Below the pieces are notes generated by a model. It searched no databases and had not been told where the DNA came from. It saw only the letters and a program-made list of their open reading frames with translations. From Bacillota bacterium (GTDB lineage: Bacteria > Bacillota > Syntrophomonadia > Syntrophomonadales > Syntrophomonadaceae), in the NCBI GenBank assembly GCA_029550685.1, contig JAKPGY010000220.1, positions 1 to 35,141 on the forward strand: a DNA stretch of 35,141 nucleotides, read 5' to 3'. A program made the position numbers and the translations under genes. This document shows positions 16,275-24,398 of the stretch, one piece after another (position 1 is the first letter of the stretch; the number at the start of each line of letters is the position of its first letter).

Positions 16275-16766
16275 GTGACGAACATTTTACAGATTAATAC
16301 AAATGGTTACCCATCCAATGTGTATCCAGCGTCGCAGCCTAGTGTACCGAGTAAAAACTCCTCTATTTTTGCAGTAGATACTGCGGGAACTGCTTCAAAA
16401 GATTTATCTAGAGATATTTGGACAAAGCTGGGCAGTAAATATAATGTTCGCTATGCAACTTTTGATGAATTATGTGAAATAGCTATCACATTATATAAGG
16501 AAGGAGCAATTTCTGCAGGCGACTGTGCCATGATGACTTTTTATGGGAAAAGAGCTGCGGACGATTTAAGGAAAGACTATCCGGATGTTATAGCCGATTT
16601 TAAACTAACCCCTGCCGATTCCGAGGGTCGCAGAGATTGGATAGCTGAGTTTGCTGCCCGAGCAAAACTGGCTTTCAGCCAGGGAAACGATAAAGGTTAT
16701 ATACAATACCAAAGACTGGCGGACATACTTCGGAAGATAGATCAATCAAAACCATATGGGTACTAG
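16275..16766 (+). CDS. Hypothetical soluble protein, 163 aa
   Basis: I do not recognise the family. The N-terminal 45 residues are Ser/Pro/Thr-rich and look disordered. The rest is predicted helical and contains KYNVRYATFDELCEIAITLYKEGAISAGDCAMMTF and a charged C-terminus. There is no signal peptide or membrane segment. The GTG start at 16275 overlaps its only purine-rich block (GAGGGG), so the true start may be a few codons later. It lies between the agrD terminator and the second copy of the terminator/LytTR cassette, so it is its own transcription unit inside the agr region. Confidence 0.6.
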   Translation: MTNILQINTNGYPSNVYPASQPSVPSKNSSIFAVDTAGTASKDLSRDIWTKLGSKYNVRYATFDELCEIAITLYKEGAISAGDCAMMTFYGKRAADDLRKDYPDVIADFKLTPADSEGRRDWIAEFAARAKLAFSQGNDKGYIQYQRLADILRKIDQSKPYGY

Positions 16767-16813
16767 CAATAAATCAAACCAGGGGAATGAAATAAGCACG
16801 TTCAATTATGTGT

Positions 16814-16858
16814 AAACCTCCAAGCGGATGTAGACTAAGATCATCGCTGGGAGGTTTT
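16814..16858 (+). terminator. Terminator, copy 2 of the duplicated cassette
   Basis: AAACCTCC pairs with GGAGGTTT, with an inner AGCG/CGCT extension, then TTATT. It is homologous to 14156-14205, and the loop shares GATG-A-ACTAAGA with it. Confidence 0.72.
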
Positions 16859-16902
16859 ATTCCTGGGAGGACATATACAGAATCGGTTTTTCCCTGAGCA
16901 CA

Positions 16903-16932
16903 TTTCACGTTCGGTTTTGAACCTTTCACGTA
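16903..16932 (+). promoter_or_regulatory. LytTR direct-repeat site D, upstream of the beta-propeller-like gene
   Basis: TTTCACGT at 16903 and 16924 are identical and 21 bp apart, with the linker TCGGTTTTGAACC. AAAATGTCTTG and GATTGTTAAAAG follow as at site C. The gene at 17052 is the next reading frame. A short perfect hairpin GGGGAAA/TTTCCCC (about 17012-17028) lies in its leader. Confidence 0.75.
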
Positions 16933-17051
16933 AAATGTCTTGCTACAAGTTGTTTTGATTGTTAAAAGAATAGGTGTAGTCACAGGATTGAGTAAGTTAT
17001 GAAACTAAAATGGGGAAAGCGTTTCCCCTTCATGTTTGTTTGGGAGGAAGT

Positions 17052-18101
17052 ATGCAGAAAAAATATATAGCAATTCTTGGTTTGCTATTAATAGCTGTGG
17101 CAGCTTTTAGCTTTCATATGCTAAAACCAGAGCCGGCAACAGTCGAGAATAACCGCACAGAAATATATCCGGAAAATGGCGTTTATTGTTATACGGCTTC
17201 AGGAAATATGTATTTTCTATCTAGTGATGACTACCAGGTACTCAATAAAGTTCTTATTTATGGTGGTCTAAACATGGCGGCAGTTGCGGATAAAAAGGTG
17301 TACTTAACCATCAGAGGCGAGGACAGTAAAGCTGGCAAAGAGATCGCAGTATTTAGAAATGGAAATATAATAAAAACCATTGAATTGGAGCGTATCCTGC
17401 CCGAAAAGACTATATATAACGAGCATGACTGCAAAGCTTATGTCGGACATATTGCGATGAATCGTAAAAATTACATAACAGTGATAAATACAAAAAATGA
17501 TACTGTTGAATATATCATACCGTATTTTGATAAGGTTATTGAGGACATGGCTGTCTACGGAAACAAACTCTACGTCAGTTCCTGGTACTCCCGATCTCCC
17601 GGCGAATTATCCCAAATTGATACCATTAATCTGGATGATTATCGCTTGATTAATACCTTCCCACTGGATTATATAGTAACTTCTATGATTGTTTTAGATA
17701 ATACTATTTACGTTATAAGAAGTTTATCTGATGAGCCGGTGGTTTATGCCTTAGATGCCGAAAGTGGCAAGGTTGAAAAGCGTATAGAATTGAAAAAGCG
17801 ATATCCTTGGCAGATATATAAGCATCAGCAAGATGGGAAGATTTATATTTATGTTTCCCATTACAATGCCGAAAACATGACCGGAGACTCTATATCCTGT
17901 ATCGATCCAGAAACTACAGAGGTTATTGATGTTTTGCCCAACGCTTTATGTGCAGAAGTACTAGGTTTTAATGGTAAAGACATACTGATCGGTGAACAAA
18001 AGAATGACCGGTTGAGTATCCTGCGAAACCGTGAACTAATTAAAAAAATTGGCATAGGCAGAGTTATAGCTGTTGCCACAGTATCAGATTCATCTGAATA
18101 A
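17052..18101 (+). CDS. Exported beta-propeller-like protein
   Basis: A 349-aa protein. The N-terminal signal/anchor is MQKKYIAILGLLLIAVAAFSF. The rest consists of beta-rich repeats of about 45 residues ending in strand-turn patterns such as NKLYVSSWY, NTIYVIRSL, GKIYIYVSH and KDILIGEQ, as in YncE/WD-like propellers. The role could be surface binding, but no catalytic residue is seen. A frame start at 17010 is not used: GGGAGGAAG precedes ATG 17052 by a few nt. LytTR site D upstream suggests control by the agr system. Confidence 0.68.
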   Translation: MQKKYIAILGLLLIAVAAFSFHMLKPEPATVENNRTEIYPENGVYCYTASGNMYFLSSDDYQVLNKVLIYGGLNMAAVADKKVYLTIRGEDSKAGKEIAVFRNGNIIKTIELERILPEKTIYNEHDCKAYVGHIAMNRKNYITVINTKNDTVEYIIPYFDKVIEDMAVYGNKLYVSSWYSRSPGELSQIDTINLDDYRLINTFPLDYIVTSMIVLDNTIYVIRSLSDEPVVYALDAESGKVEKRIELKKRYPWQIYKHQQDGKIYIYVSHYNAENMTGDSISCIDPETTEVIDVLPNALCAEVLGFNGKDILIGEQKNDRLSILRNRELIKKIGIGRVIAVATVSDSSE

Positions 18102-18186
18102 GTATACTTGTTACTGCACACTACTGCCCCTTCAAAATCGTTGTTACCCATTTGGGGATGGCGGTAATAAAAAGTGGTGATCGTCA

Positions 18187-18717
18187 TTGAAAACAGGGAA
18201 AAGCATAGGTGCGATCATTCTGATGGTGTTGCTCCTTACACCGATGGCTTGTTCCGATATGCCTATTGAGACTGCGATAAGCCAGCAATCTCTGGATATG
18301 GCAGAAGAAAAAGCCGAGATTGAAGCTATTATACAGAAATCAAATATCAAACGATTCTTATTAGAAAACAAAGATGCATTTAATAGAGAATCATTATCAA
18401 ACATAGAATGACCAGCCGAGTTGAAATATGGTACACCTTATAAAGTTGTAACTCTGAATAACAATATAATGCAGGATTTACTAAATGGTACAAGTCTTAC
18501 CGAGAGTGTAAAAACATCCACTTATCGCTGGATAGTCCCTGTACTTACTAAAAGAGGTTCGGATATGGTACCTGTAGCGTCTTTTACAATTGCGTACCAT
18601 AAAAACAAGTGGCAGATCGTTGAATTTGGCGGCTATCTTTCGCCGGAGCAGAGTTTGTTCAGCAGCGACCCGGCAGAATTAGCGGCCTTCTTCAAGAACA
18701 ATTCGATTGAAGGATGA
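18187..18717 (+). pseudogene. Putative lipoprotein gene interrupted by an in-frame TGA
   Basis: A single frame of 176 codons is broken once, by TGA at 18409-18411. Part 1 has a signal peptide with a possible lipidation Cys (LLLTPMACSD) and a helical segment. Part 2 continues in the same frame (PAELKYGTPYKVVTLNN...) to a normal stop, with a compact alpha/beta ending ASFTIAYHKNKWQIVEFGGYLS. Because both halves stay in phase with good coding character, a recent nonsense mutation (for example TGG to TGA) is most likely. Selenocysteine is less likely, as no convincing SECIS stem-loop was noticed. The family is not recognised. Confidence 0.6.
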
Positions 18718-18876
18718 TTCCAGTTCTTATCCTAAGCGGGTTATTTACTGGCTTCTTGTTCGGTTATAGAAAACTGTTTCTGATAACAGAATAAGCACCC
18801 TAAAATACAATGCGTTTTAAAACGGGTGCCATATTATCCCGAGCATGATCGTAAAGCTACGATAATTATTTACAAA

Positions 18877-18899
18877 GGGGAAACTAAGGTTGTTTCCCC
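18877..18899. terminator. Hairpin between convergent units (agrA end)
   Basis: GGGGAAAC and GTTTCCCC flank a 7-nt loop, between the broken lipoprotein gene and the agrA stop. The flanking T/A content could serve either strand. The stem core matches the hairpin near 17012-17028. Confidence 0.55.
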
Positions 18900-18945
18900 T
18901 TGATGTTATTTAAAGGTGGCAATTACACCATAGAACTAGATATTT

Positions 18946-19665
18946 TCAACTTCTCATGCGCTTCTTTATCTCTCTAAGATGACGGCGGCTCAATGGAATC
19001 CGCTCCCCTGAACGCAATACTATATCGTAGGTTTTTCCGAAGCGGTCAATCATGGTTATATAATCGATATTGACCAAATAGCTGCGGTGGCAGCGAAAAA
19101 AGCCTTTATTGGTCAAGGTTTCCTCCAATGACTCTAAACTTTGGTAGATCACCAGATCATCATAGAATGGAGATTTTATCACTGTTTTATGGTCCAAGCT
19201 CTCAATATAAGAAATTTCTTTGGATTTAAGTATTATTTGTCGCCCTTCTACCTTACACATGACTAAATCATCTTCAAATGAACCAGGCTGGCTAAACCCA
19301 GACTTTATTCTTTGCATGGTCTTTACAATGCGCTCTTCATTAAAGGGCTTCAATATGTAATCAAAAGGATAGACATCAAAGGCTTCCAAAGCATGATCCG
19401 GGTAGGCGGTGGCAAATACCAAGTATAAGTCTTCATCTTTTTCCCGTAGTTGCCGTGCCAAATCCAAGCCATTCAAACCAGGCATATCTATATCCAGAAA
19501 AATTACTTGGGCCCTATGACGGTCAACTTGCTGAGCAACCTCCAGGGAGTTGGTAATTACTTCAGCTACTTCTACTCCCGGCACTCGTTCCAAAATCGAC
19601 TTTAAGAATAGTCCTACCGCCAACTCATCGTCCACAACCAGTACCTTAACGATATCTGTATCCAT
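18946..19665 (-). CDS. agrA: LytTR-family response regulator (AgrA-like)
   Basis: A 239-aa two-domain regulator. The receiver domain (7-122) has acidic residues D12/D13, phospho-acceptor D58 (VIFLDIDMPG) and K106 (YILKPF). The LytTR DNA-binding domain (about 135-235) has the family blocks ISYIES, FFRCHRSYLVNIDYI and IPLSRRHL. It should be phosphorylated by the AgrC-like kinase encoded in the same operon and bind paired direct repeats spaced by two helical turns. Such pairs occur at 14271, 15882, 16903 and 21777. AGGAGG lies 8 nt before the ATG. The gene is 13 nt after agrB. Confidence 0.93.
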   Translation of the reverse strand: MDTDIVKVLVVDDELAVGLFLKSILERVPGVEVAEVITNSLEVAQQVDRHRAQVIFLDIDMPGLNGLDLARQLREKDEDLYLVFATAYPDHALEAFDVYPFDYILKPFNEERIVKTMQRIKSGFSQPGSFEDDLVMCKVEGRQIILKSKEISYIESLDHKTVIKSPFYDDLVIYQSLESLEETLTNKGFFRCHRSYLVNIDYITMIDRFGKTYDIVLRSGERIPLSRRHLREIKKRMRS

Positions 19666-19678
19666 GACTGTACCTCCT

Positions 19679-20302
19679 TTAATCGAAGGCCAGTACCCTA
19701 TCTACCCAGTGCAAAAACCGGTAACCCAGGGGAGTTACTGTAAAAACCTGAGCCAGCATCCCCACTGCTACCGGCAAGCAAATCCACTGAGCAGCCTTTG
19801 TTTGAGTAGTTCCGATCATAATGATCAAGTAGACCACTGCTAAAATTAACGATAGGCGTTTGAATTTGGTGCGTTCAGCATCAGTATTGATGGGTTTGTT
19901 TTCTGTGTCGCCCGGTGCATACAAAGCCAACAAAACAAATGCAGCAGCAAAGGAGATACCTGCTATTACCAGTAAGCTTTCCACGGTTATAGACATATTC
20001 ACATATCGAACTATCCACCCCAGCAATAAAAACCAGATGGTACCCCCGATCATACACCGGTAGTATTCATTGCAGTGCTCACCACCGGAAACCAAACGCA
20101 GCATACTAGCTGATACCGTAATAATAATGACCTCTCGCCAAAGGCCCATGATTTCGGCTAAAGAGAGCAGAACTATCCACTTTACGATTTCTCCTAACAG
20201 CAGTTCCAGACCGTATGCCATCCGATTCTGTTCCCTTTGGTCGCTGCCCAGTTCTTTAGCCAAAGCTGCCGCCCAACGAACCGCAATGTTATGAATACTC
20301 AT
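19679..20302 (-). CDS. agrB: AgrB-like peptide-processing membrane protease
   Basis: A 207-aa polytopic membrane protein. The active-site pair of AgrB cysteine proteases is present in LRLVSGGEHCNEYYRC: H76 and C83, seven residues apart as in S. aureus AgrB (H77, C84). There are five to six hydrophobic helices. It cuts the AgrD precursor and closes the thiolactone ring. ATG at 20302 is preferred because it overlaps the agrC TGA (ATGA). An ATG two codons earlier is too near the AGGAG. Its peptide substrate is not encoded next to it but 3.6 kb away at 15980. Confidence 0.92.
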   Translation of the reverse strand: MSIHNIAVRWAAALAKELGSDQREQNRMAYGLELLLGEIVKWIVLLSLAEIMGLWREVIIITVSASMLRLVSGGEHCNEYYRCMIGGTIWFLLLGWIVRYVNMSITVESLLVIAGISFAAAFVLLALYAPGDTENKPINTDAERTKFKRLSLILAVVYLIIMIGTTQTKAAQWICLPVAVGMLAQVFTVTPLGYRFLHWVDRVLAFD

Positions 20303-21648
20303 GCCCATCTTCTCCTTTCCTTCAGTTTAGGATAGTACACCGTAAAGCAAGTGCCTTCTTCAGGATTGCTGCTCACTGCTATTCTCCCCTTGTACTTTTC
20401 TACCAGGTACTTCACAGAGGCCAAGCCAATCCCCCTTTCGCCGCTATCGCTCTTGGTTGAAAAACCAGGTTCGAACAAACGATCATAAACACCCTCGGAA
20501 ATGATACCGGAATTGTGAACTTGGATAACATAAAATCCAGGTTCGGCAAAAATGTGGAGCTTTACTTCCCGATCGGTTGGTTCCCTATTCTCAACAGCTT
20601 CCATAGCATTATTGATTAAATTTCCTACCACAGCCACTAAATCCAGCGGCGACACCCTTGTGGCAGACAAAGTGGTTTCGATGTCTATACTTAAAGAAAT
20701 ACCCTTTCCGGCAGCAGCACCTGTTTTCACCAGCAACAAAGCGCTGAGTTCAGGAACGCCTAATTGCATAATATCTCCGCTGATTTGCACATCCCTATAT
20801 AGTTTCCTGATATAGTCCAGAGCTTTGTCTATCTCATTGAGGTTCAAGAACCCATATACTACTTGTATGTGATTGATAAAATCATGTCTCTGCCCTTTTA
20901 TCACCTGCATCATTTCCTGTAAGTTTTCGATATGTAGCTGCTGAGCTTGCATTAACCGGTATTGCTTGTGCAGGAAACCTAATTTTTGAACCAGTAATAA
21001 TGATAGAGTTATCAAAGCAAAAACCACAAAATATATGGTATTACTCATAAATAGGGCTGAAGGAGGCTGTAGCTGATTGAAGTTATTCTCATAATAAAAG
21101 CCCAAGGCAATTAGAATAACAGCAAAAAGCAGCAACATCCCTATCTCGCTTTTCCATACCACGGGTGCTAACTGCATGTAATGCTCTTGGGTCCAGGAAA
21201 CTACTGGAGTACGATATCTGTTTATGAGCAGTATCGTCAAAACCAGAATTAAAAACTGGGGCAGCGGAAAGATGATTCTCAACCAGGGATCATTTAAAAC
21301 CTGCCATATAGAAATGCCAGTAACTGCGGTAATCAAGGCATTACAGACTACTTCAATAAAGCTTAGTAATATTAAACCACTTATACTTGCCAGGACAGCT
21401 TTGTAGACTGGTATCTGAGCCAAAGAACTTAACAGCAGGATCAAGATAAGTAATTGAACTATTATATTTATTCCTGCAGGAATAGAAGATGAACGAATAA
21501 TGTAACTGGCTAAAGCAGTTAACAAGGCAACAACCAAAACTCTTTTCCAATCAGCCTTTAACCCGATTAATCCTAAACCCAAATAGATCAAGATTACTGT
21601 TTCGGGAAATGAGTGAATAAGCACAAGGTAAAAGGGCATTGTTTCCAT
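20299..21648 (-). CDS. agrC: AgrC-like sensor histidine kinase
   Basis: A 449-aa protein. The N-terminal half (to about 225) has six to seven transmembrane helices that would bind the cyclic peptide. The cytoplasmic part has the H-box KGQRHDFINHIQ (phospho-acceptor H255), typical of the AgrC/HPK10 class, followed by an HATPase domain with the N-box VGNLINNAMEA (340-350) and G-box GERGIGLASV. It is first gene of the operon agrC-agrB-agrA, an order unlike the usual agrBDCA. GGAAGG stands 9 nt before the ATG. Confidence 0.93.
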   Translation of the reverse strand: METMPFYLVLIHSFPETVILIYLGLGLIGLKADWKRVLVVALLTALASYIIRSSSIPAGINIIVQLLILILLLSSLAQIPVYKAVLASISGLILLSFIEVVCNALITAVTGISIWQVLNDPWLRIIFPLPQFLILVLTILLINRYRTPVVSWTQEHYMQLAPVVWKSEIGMLLLFAVILIALGFYYENNFNQLQPPSALFMSNTIYFVVFALITLSLLLVQKLGFLHKQYRLMQAQQLHIENLQEMMQVIKGQRHDFINHIQVVYGFLNLNEIDKALDYIRKLYRDVQISGDIMQLGVPELSALLLVKTGAAAGKGISLSIDIETTLSATRVSPLDLVAVVGNLINNAMEAVENREPTDREVKLHIFAEPGFYVIQVHNSGIISEGVYDRLFEPGFSTKSDSGERGIGLASVKYLVEKYKGRIAVSSNPEEGTCFTVYYPKLKERRRWA

Positions 21649-21776
21649 TTCTTTCAGCCTTCCAATCGGATCTAGCGGATATTTGTCCGCCTAACTACCT
21701 TTCGCCGTAAATATATAATTACCTGCCAATTTTTACATATAATTTTATTTTGATCCAATAATGGCATAATTGATCC

Positions 21777-21806
21777 ATTCAGGCATCATTTTGAACCTTT
21801 CACGCA
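21777..21806 (+). promoter_or_regulatory. LytTR direct-repeat site E, degenerate left half
   Basis: The right half TTTCACGC at 21798, with the same flanks as sites C and D (ATTTTGAACC before, AAAATGTCTTG after), is well kept. The left half ATTCAGGC at 21777 keeps five of eight bases and the exact 21-bp spacing. It points away from agrC, towards 21840-22097, where only a small frame without a clear start is found. It lies 129 bp upstream of agrC and could also affect that promoter. Confidence 0.55.
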
Positions 21807-21920
21807 AAATGTCTTGTTATAAGTTTCTCCGGTAGTTAAAAAGTAGGAGAGGCTCTTTGAGCATGCTTTAACCCATGAAATTATACAAAGGGGGCATTAG
21901 GCGGAATACGTTTTAGAAAG

Positions 21921-22097
21921 GTAATAACACCCAATCTAATCAAATTCATATTTCTATTGCTTGTTTTTTACATTTTTATTTTTAATGATAATTTTGTATT
22001 AAGCCTGAAATTATCTAGTTCGATGGCATTAGTCTTTATAATCATTGATACATATACATTAAAGATTCGAAAAAGTTTAGGTTGTCTAAGGAAGTGA
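21921..22097 (+). other. Small hydrophobic open frame without a clear start codon
   Basis: The plus strand reads 58 codons from GTA ATA ACA to a TGA at 22095, encoding one or two membrane helices (KFIFLLLVFYIFIF and MALVFIII) and a basic tail (KIRKSLGCLRK). The frame is open up to a TGA near 21880 but lacks ATG/GTG/TTG before the first helix. An ATG frame just upstream (behind site E) ends in TAG at about 21914 and would join it by a one-base shift. It is either a frameshifted remnant of an agr-controlled membrane peptide or chance. It is the only coding-like signal in the 530-bp gap 21649-22179. Confidence 0.3.
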
Positions 22098-22100
22098 AAG

Positions 22101-22159
22101 AGAAAACAAAAGGGGGTGGTCTCCTGTTGGAAAAACAAATCAGGAAAGACAACCACCCC
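22101..22159 (-). terminator. Terminator of the five-gene RuBisCO-like cluster
   Basis: On the minus strand GGGGTGGT pairs with ACCACCCC (inner CCTG/CAGG pairing is possible), followed by TTTTGTTTTCTCTTT. It lies 20 nt past the last gene of the cluster. Confidence 0.8.
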
Positions 22160-22179
22160 TCTTTATACGAAAAAGGTTC

Positions 22180-23019
22180 CTATTTCATATTCACTTTAAT
22201 ATTCTTATATTCTTTAGTAATAGCAATCACGGCCTGTTCGGTGGGCATGCGTTCTCCACTGGAACCGGAAGCATAGCCGTCGGCATCGGAGTGAGCTACT
22301 GAGTACTGGGCAGTGGCTGCATCAGCAAAAGGTCCTCCGTGGGTTAGTACGAAAACCTCTGGATTTACATCGCGGGCTGCCAGACATATTACCTGTACCT
22401 CCTCGGTGGCCTTCTCCAAGGTCATTACCTCTTTTGCTCCCGTTAATCCACCGCTGGTCACACCCACTATGGCACCAATCACATCAGCACCGGCCTCTGC
22501 CATGATTCTGGCTTCTTCAGCATTGAAAGCCCAAGCTACTGTGAAGATATCTTTGTGGTGAGCAGTTCTGATAAGTTCCGCTTCCCGGGAGAAGCCAATT
22601 CCCGCAGCCTCCAATTGTTTGGCAAAGAATTCCCCATACAGTCCGCAAAAGGGCTCATTGGTAATACCGGAAAAACCCAAAACCATCATCTCATCGATGA
22701 TCTGTTCCAGGTCTACCGCAGGGTTATGGGCACCTATTCCAGCAATACAGGGTGCGGTTTTAACTACCGGTATTATTTCCCGGGCCATTTCTTTCACACA
22801 AGTATTGCAGTCTTCATAGGGCATCCAGGCCAAGAGAGTGGGGAGCCCCATCATGCGAAATTTGGCTGTGGAATAAACCGCTACCAGATCAGCGCCGCCC
22901 AAATCAGCACATTTGGCCGTTAAACCGGTTCCAGCACCAAACATTAGTATGGCCCGGTTTTGTTTGACTTGCTCACGCAGTCGGGATAATATTTCCCTGC
23001 GCTTATACTGTATAGCCAT
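22180..23019 (-). CDS. TIM-barrel 'phosphoenolpyruvate hydrolase-like' protein, paralogue 1
   Basis: A 279-aa protein of the TIM-barrel signal-transduction / PEP-hydrolase-like family, homologous to the C-terminal domain of the plant Tm-1 protein. Visible family blocks are MFGAGTGLTAK, AWMPYEDCN, APCIAGIG, LGFSGITNEPFCGLYGEFFAKQLEAAGIGFSREAE, FTVAWAFNAEEA, VGVTSGGLTG, LTHGGPFADA and the end SSGERMPTE. The biochemical function of the bacterial family is unsettled. It is the last gene of a five-gene run, 23 nt after the UPF0261 gene. A second, diverged paralogue lies at 25235. Confidence 0.88.
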   Translation of the reverse strand: MAIQYKRREILSRLREQVKQNRAILMFGAGTGLTAKCADLGGADLVAVYSTAKFRMMGLPTLLAWMPYEDCNTCVKEMAREIIPVVKTAPCIAGIGAHNPAVDLEQIIDEMMVLGFSGITNEPFCGLYGEFFAKQLEAAGIGFSREAELIRTAHHKDIFTVAWAFNAEEARIMAEAGADVIGAIVGVTSGGLTGAKEVMTLEKATEEVQVICLAARDVNPEVFVLTHGGPFADAATAQYSVAHSDADGYASGSSGERMPTEQAVIAITKEYKNIKVNMK

Positions 23020-23042
23020 GGTCTGCCTCCCAACACATTCTC

Positions 23043-24380
23043 TTAAAAAGGTATTACAAAGGGTAGATCAGCCTTGTTGCCTTTCCTCCATTTGCCATCC
23101 AGCATTTCTAACAACAGTTCCGCCATCAATTCAGCAAACTCAGGCTCATTCATGTGTTTGTCTACCAGAATGACTTCCAGGTTATCTTTATTGGGATCAA
23201 TAGTAGCTTTCAGAGCCTTCACATACTCTACCGATCGTTTTGACCAGTTAGGATTTTCTTCATCAGCAGCCCATACCGGTCCTGGTCCAGGTCCAGCCCA
23301 GCCCAGCTCGATATCCGGTGAGGCCAGGTCGCAGGCTCCCCACCCCCGCATAGGCACGCATAATACACTAGGGCCTTTGGCAGCATTGAGTTTCTTGGCC
23401 ATATGTTCGCCTATTCTATAGGCCTCCTCCATGGAAACGCCAATACAGGTAACAGTGGGATTGTGTTCATACAGGCCGCGCCCGGGCTGGTCGGTCTCCT
23501 TTAGCAATCGTTCCGGCACAGTATGTTTAGGGCCGAAATTGATCAAGTCAAGTCCTCCGGGGGCTACCACCTGGGGAATACCCATATCCCCAGCAGCCGT
23601 CATACGGTCAGGACCGGCACTTAGTACGCCTCCCAGCATTTCATCGCCTATTTCATGAGTAGTGATATCAAGAATTCCAGCGATATAGCCATCCCGGATC
23701 AACTCTTCCATGGAACGGCCCCCACTGCCTACCGCGTGGTTAATCATGACATCGTAACCGGCTTTCTCCACGATTGAGGAAGCGTGCAGTACACAGGGTG
23801 TAGTTACTCCAAACATCATGCAGCCAATCAGGGGCTTTTCCTCTATTCCTTCCATGTCCGGAGGGGAAGCCATTCCCACGACCGCTGCAGCAGCATTATT
23901 GAGTATCTGGCGGGTTACTTTGTTTAGTCCGGCTTCGGCGATAGGATATATCATGCAAATATCCCGGGTACCAACATAAGGTGATACATCTCCTGACGCC
24001 ATGGTGGTCAGCATAACTTTAGGAAATCCAATGGGCAGTGACTGCATAATGCGGGTAGCAATACTGGCACCCATGGAGCCGCCATAAGCTATAATGCCAT
24101 CTGCCTCTCCTCTTTCCCGCATCTCATTGACCAGTTTTATGGCTCCCTCGGCAATTAAATCAGAGGCACCCTTTCGGTCTAAAGCAAAAATGTCTTCCGT
24201 TTTCCTGCCAACCATGCTGACAACCTTGCTCAAGCTGATGTCAGCCCATCCTACTTCATGTCCCACACTCAGTTCCAATATGACCGGCTCACCGCCGGCT
24301 GCTTTAACCCTTTGGTTTAGAAACTTGATCTCTTCGCCTTTGGTATCAAGAATTCCCGCAACTATAATCTTTTTTGCCAT
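23043..24380 (-). CDS. UPF0261 / Tm-1 N-terminal-type ATP-binding protein
   Basis: A 445-aa protein. It shows the UPF0261 hallmarks: a start like KIIVAGILDTKGEEIKFL, YGGSMGASIATRIM (nucleotide-binding loop in the Tm-1 structure), TTMASGDVSPYVGTRDI, MMFGVTTPCV, TTHEIGDEMLGGVLSAGPDR, PQVVAPGGLDLINF and a C-terminal VPMRGWGACD...GPVW. In plants this domain is fused in front of the TIM-barrel domain that here is a separate gene 23 nt downstream. No enzyme activity is established for the family. AGGAGGG precedes the ATG by about 6 nt. It is 18 nt downstream of comB. Confidence 0.9.
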   Translation of the reverse strand: MAKKIIVAGILDTKGEEIKFLNQRVKAAGGEPVILELSVGHEVGWADISLSKVVSMVGRKTEDIFALDRKGASDLIAEGAIKLVNEMRERGEADGIIAYGGSMGASIATRIMQSLPIGFPKVMLTTMASGDVSPYVGTRDICMIYPIAEAGLNKVTRQILNNAAAAVVGMASPPDMEGIEEKPLIGCMMFGVTTPCVLHASSIVEKAGYDVMINHAVGSGGRSMEELIRDGYIAGILDITTHEIGDEMLGGVLSAGPDRMTAAGDMGIPQVVAPGGLDLINFGPKHTVPERLLKETDQPGRGLYEHNPTVTCIGVSMEEAYRIGEHMAKKLNAAKGPSVLCVPMRGWGACDLASPDIELGWAGPGPGPVWAADEENPNWSKRSVEYVKALKATIDPNKDNLEVILVDKHMNEPEFAELMAELLLEMLDGKWRKGNKADLPFVIPF

Positions 24381-24398
24381 GCTCTTCCCTCCTGTTGT

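Noticed and set aside
14156-16858. CRISPR array suggested by recurring motifs
   Set aside because: The repeated blocks are irregularly spaced, tied to promoters and terminators, and lack uniform spacers.
16998-17069. Short frame MKLKWGKRF... after LytTR site D as another AgrD
   Set aside because: It has no ribosome site and no QPK-type tail, it overlaps the true start of the beta-propeller gene, and its codons form the GGGGAAA/TTTCCCC hairpin.
18409-18460. Selenocysteine insertion at the TGA in the lipoprotein frame
   Set aside because: I could not find a convincing bacterial SECIS stem-loop just after the TGA, and the protein type is not a known selenoprotein. A nonsense mutation is simpler.
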